A stretch of 43,412 nucleotides of DNA from Methanocalculus taiwanensis (lineage in GTDB: Archaea > Halobacteriota > Methanomicrobia > Methanomicrobiales > Methanocorpusculaceae). The stretch's first letter is position 1. Every line of letters begins with the position of its first letter. Below are positions 43,240 to 43,412 of the stretch, one piece after another. The notes below the pieces were generated by a model. It did not search any database. It was given only the letters and a program-made list of their open reading frames with translations, and was not told the origin of the DNA. Where the stretch lies: NCBI RefSeq assembly GCF_024372745.1, contig NZ_VOTZ01000022.1, positions 1 to 43,412 of the forward strand, written 5' to 3'. A program made the position numbers and the translations under genes.

Positions 43240-43412
43240 ACTGATCCTCCTCCTTCAGAGTCAACAGGGAAGATGATCTCAAATGGTAACTGGTCAGCTA
43301 TACCTGTAAGCCACAGTGGGCATGAAGGGTTCTCTCCTGAATGCTCCTTTGATGGCGGCAAGTACTGACCCCTCATTCTTCTTCACAGTTGAGATATACC
43401 CTCTTACCCGGC
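43240..43412 (-). other. Right edge: upstream region with an unidentified open frame
   Basis: Minus-strand frame 43410 to 43294 is open for 38 codons and ends in TGA (protein ...KGAFRREPFMPTVAYRYS). It reads like protein and could be the end of an upstream gene, but the length is too short to be sure. Another minus frame, ATG 43376 to 43236, would give 46 residues and overlap the response regulator start. A TATA-like GGTATATC lies at 43393-43400. I cannot decide among these readings. Confidence 0.25.

Noticed and set aside
43236-43376. 46-residue ORF overlapping the response regulator start
   Set aside because: No homology, no ribosome site, and the frame has stops just upstream.

Overview
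The window comes from a methanogenic archaeon, most likely of the order Methanomicrobiales. The evidence is the left-edge formylmethanofuran dehydrogenase subunit B, an F420-pathway CofH, a four-subunit pyruvate synthase, archaellins with a Methanospirillum-like N-terminus, DUF3821 and PEGA surface proteins, HTH-PAS sensors, archaeal-type RibC and Tsr3, and AT-rich TATA-like boxes ahead of short-leader or leaderless starts. Many genes overlap by an ATGA or similar junction. GTG and TTG starts occur. No tRNA, rRNA, CRISPR array or intact insertion sequence was seen.

Layout. 1-3.1 kb, minus strand: start of fwdB/fmdB behind an operator-like promoter, then porB-porA-porC-porD. 3.1-4.2 kb: two overlapping archaellin genes. 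4.5-8.1 kb, minus: a YIP1 protein, a secreted CARDB-like protein and a MacB/LolD-type ABC ATPase and permease. 8.2-11.2 kb: membrane-anchored acetolactate decarboxylase, cupin, possible small ORF, RsbW-like kinase, CDF metal exporter. 11.3-14.4 kb, minus: class V aminotransferase, ribC, ribH, class I aminotransferase in one tight operon, divergent from purE-GNAT. 15.4-18.6 kb: thiC facing a metallo-beta-lactamase/DUF123/iron-sulfur flavoprotein/DUF1805 run. 18.6-22.9 kb, minus: pdxS-pdxT, then purA-Trm112-like-membrane protein-cbiB. 23.0-24.8 kb: signal peptidase I with cofH.

25.2-34.5 kb is a signalling and surface section: HTH-PAS protein overlapping a PAS-GAF histidine kinase, a YgiQ radical SAM enzyme, a DUF3821-PEGA protein, CheW, a five-repeat PEGA protein, a CBS protein and a CPA2 antiporter. 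34.6-38.0 kb holds a beta-alpha ordered ADP-forming acyl-CoA synthetase, a fusion of a TudS-like desulfidase with a nucleoside 2-deoxyribosyltransferase, and tsr3. 38.0-43.4 kb, minus, holds a response regulator-PAS protein, a membrane protein, a methyltransferase, a YkgJ protein and a two-gene Nramp-like transporter.

The genes share a cofactor theme: riboflavin, PLP (with two PLP enzymes nearby), thiamine (ThiC), F420 (CofH) and cobalamin (CbiB), along with purine synthesis (PurE, PurA). RibH and CofH both draw on the same ribityl-aminouracil precursor. The two strongest unusual objects are (1) an 11-helix Nramp-fold transporter split 7+4 into two coupled genes, with both canonical metal-binding motifs replaced and the second half fused to a 5TMR-LYT sensor domain, and (2) the TudS-like/NDT fusion, which suggests a salvage or clean-up enzyme for thiolated nucleosides.
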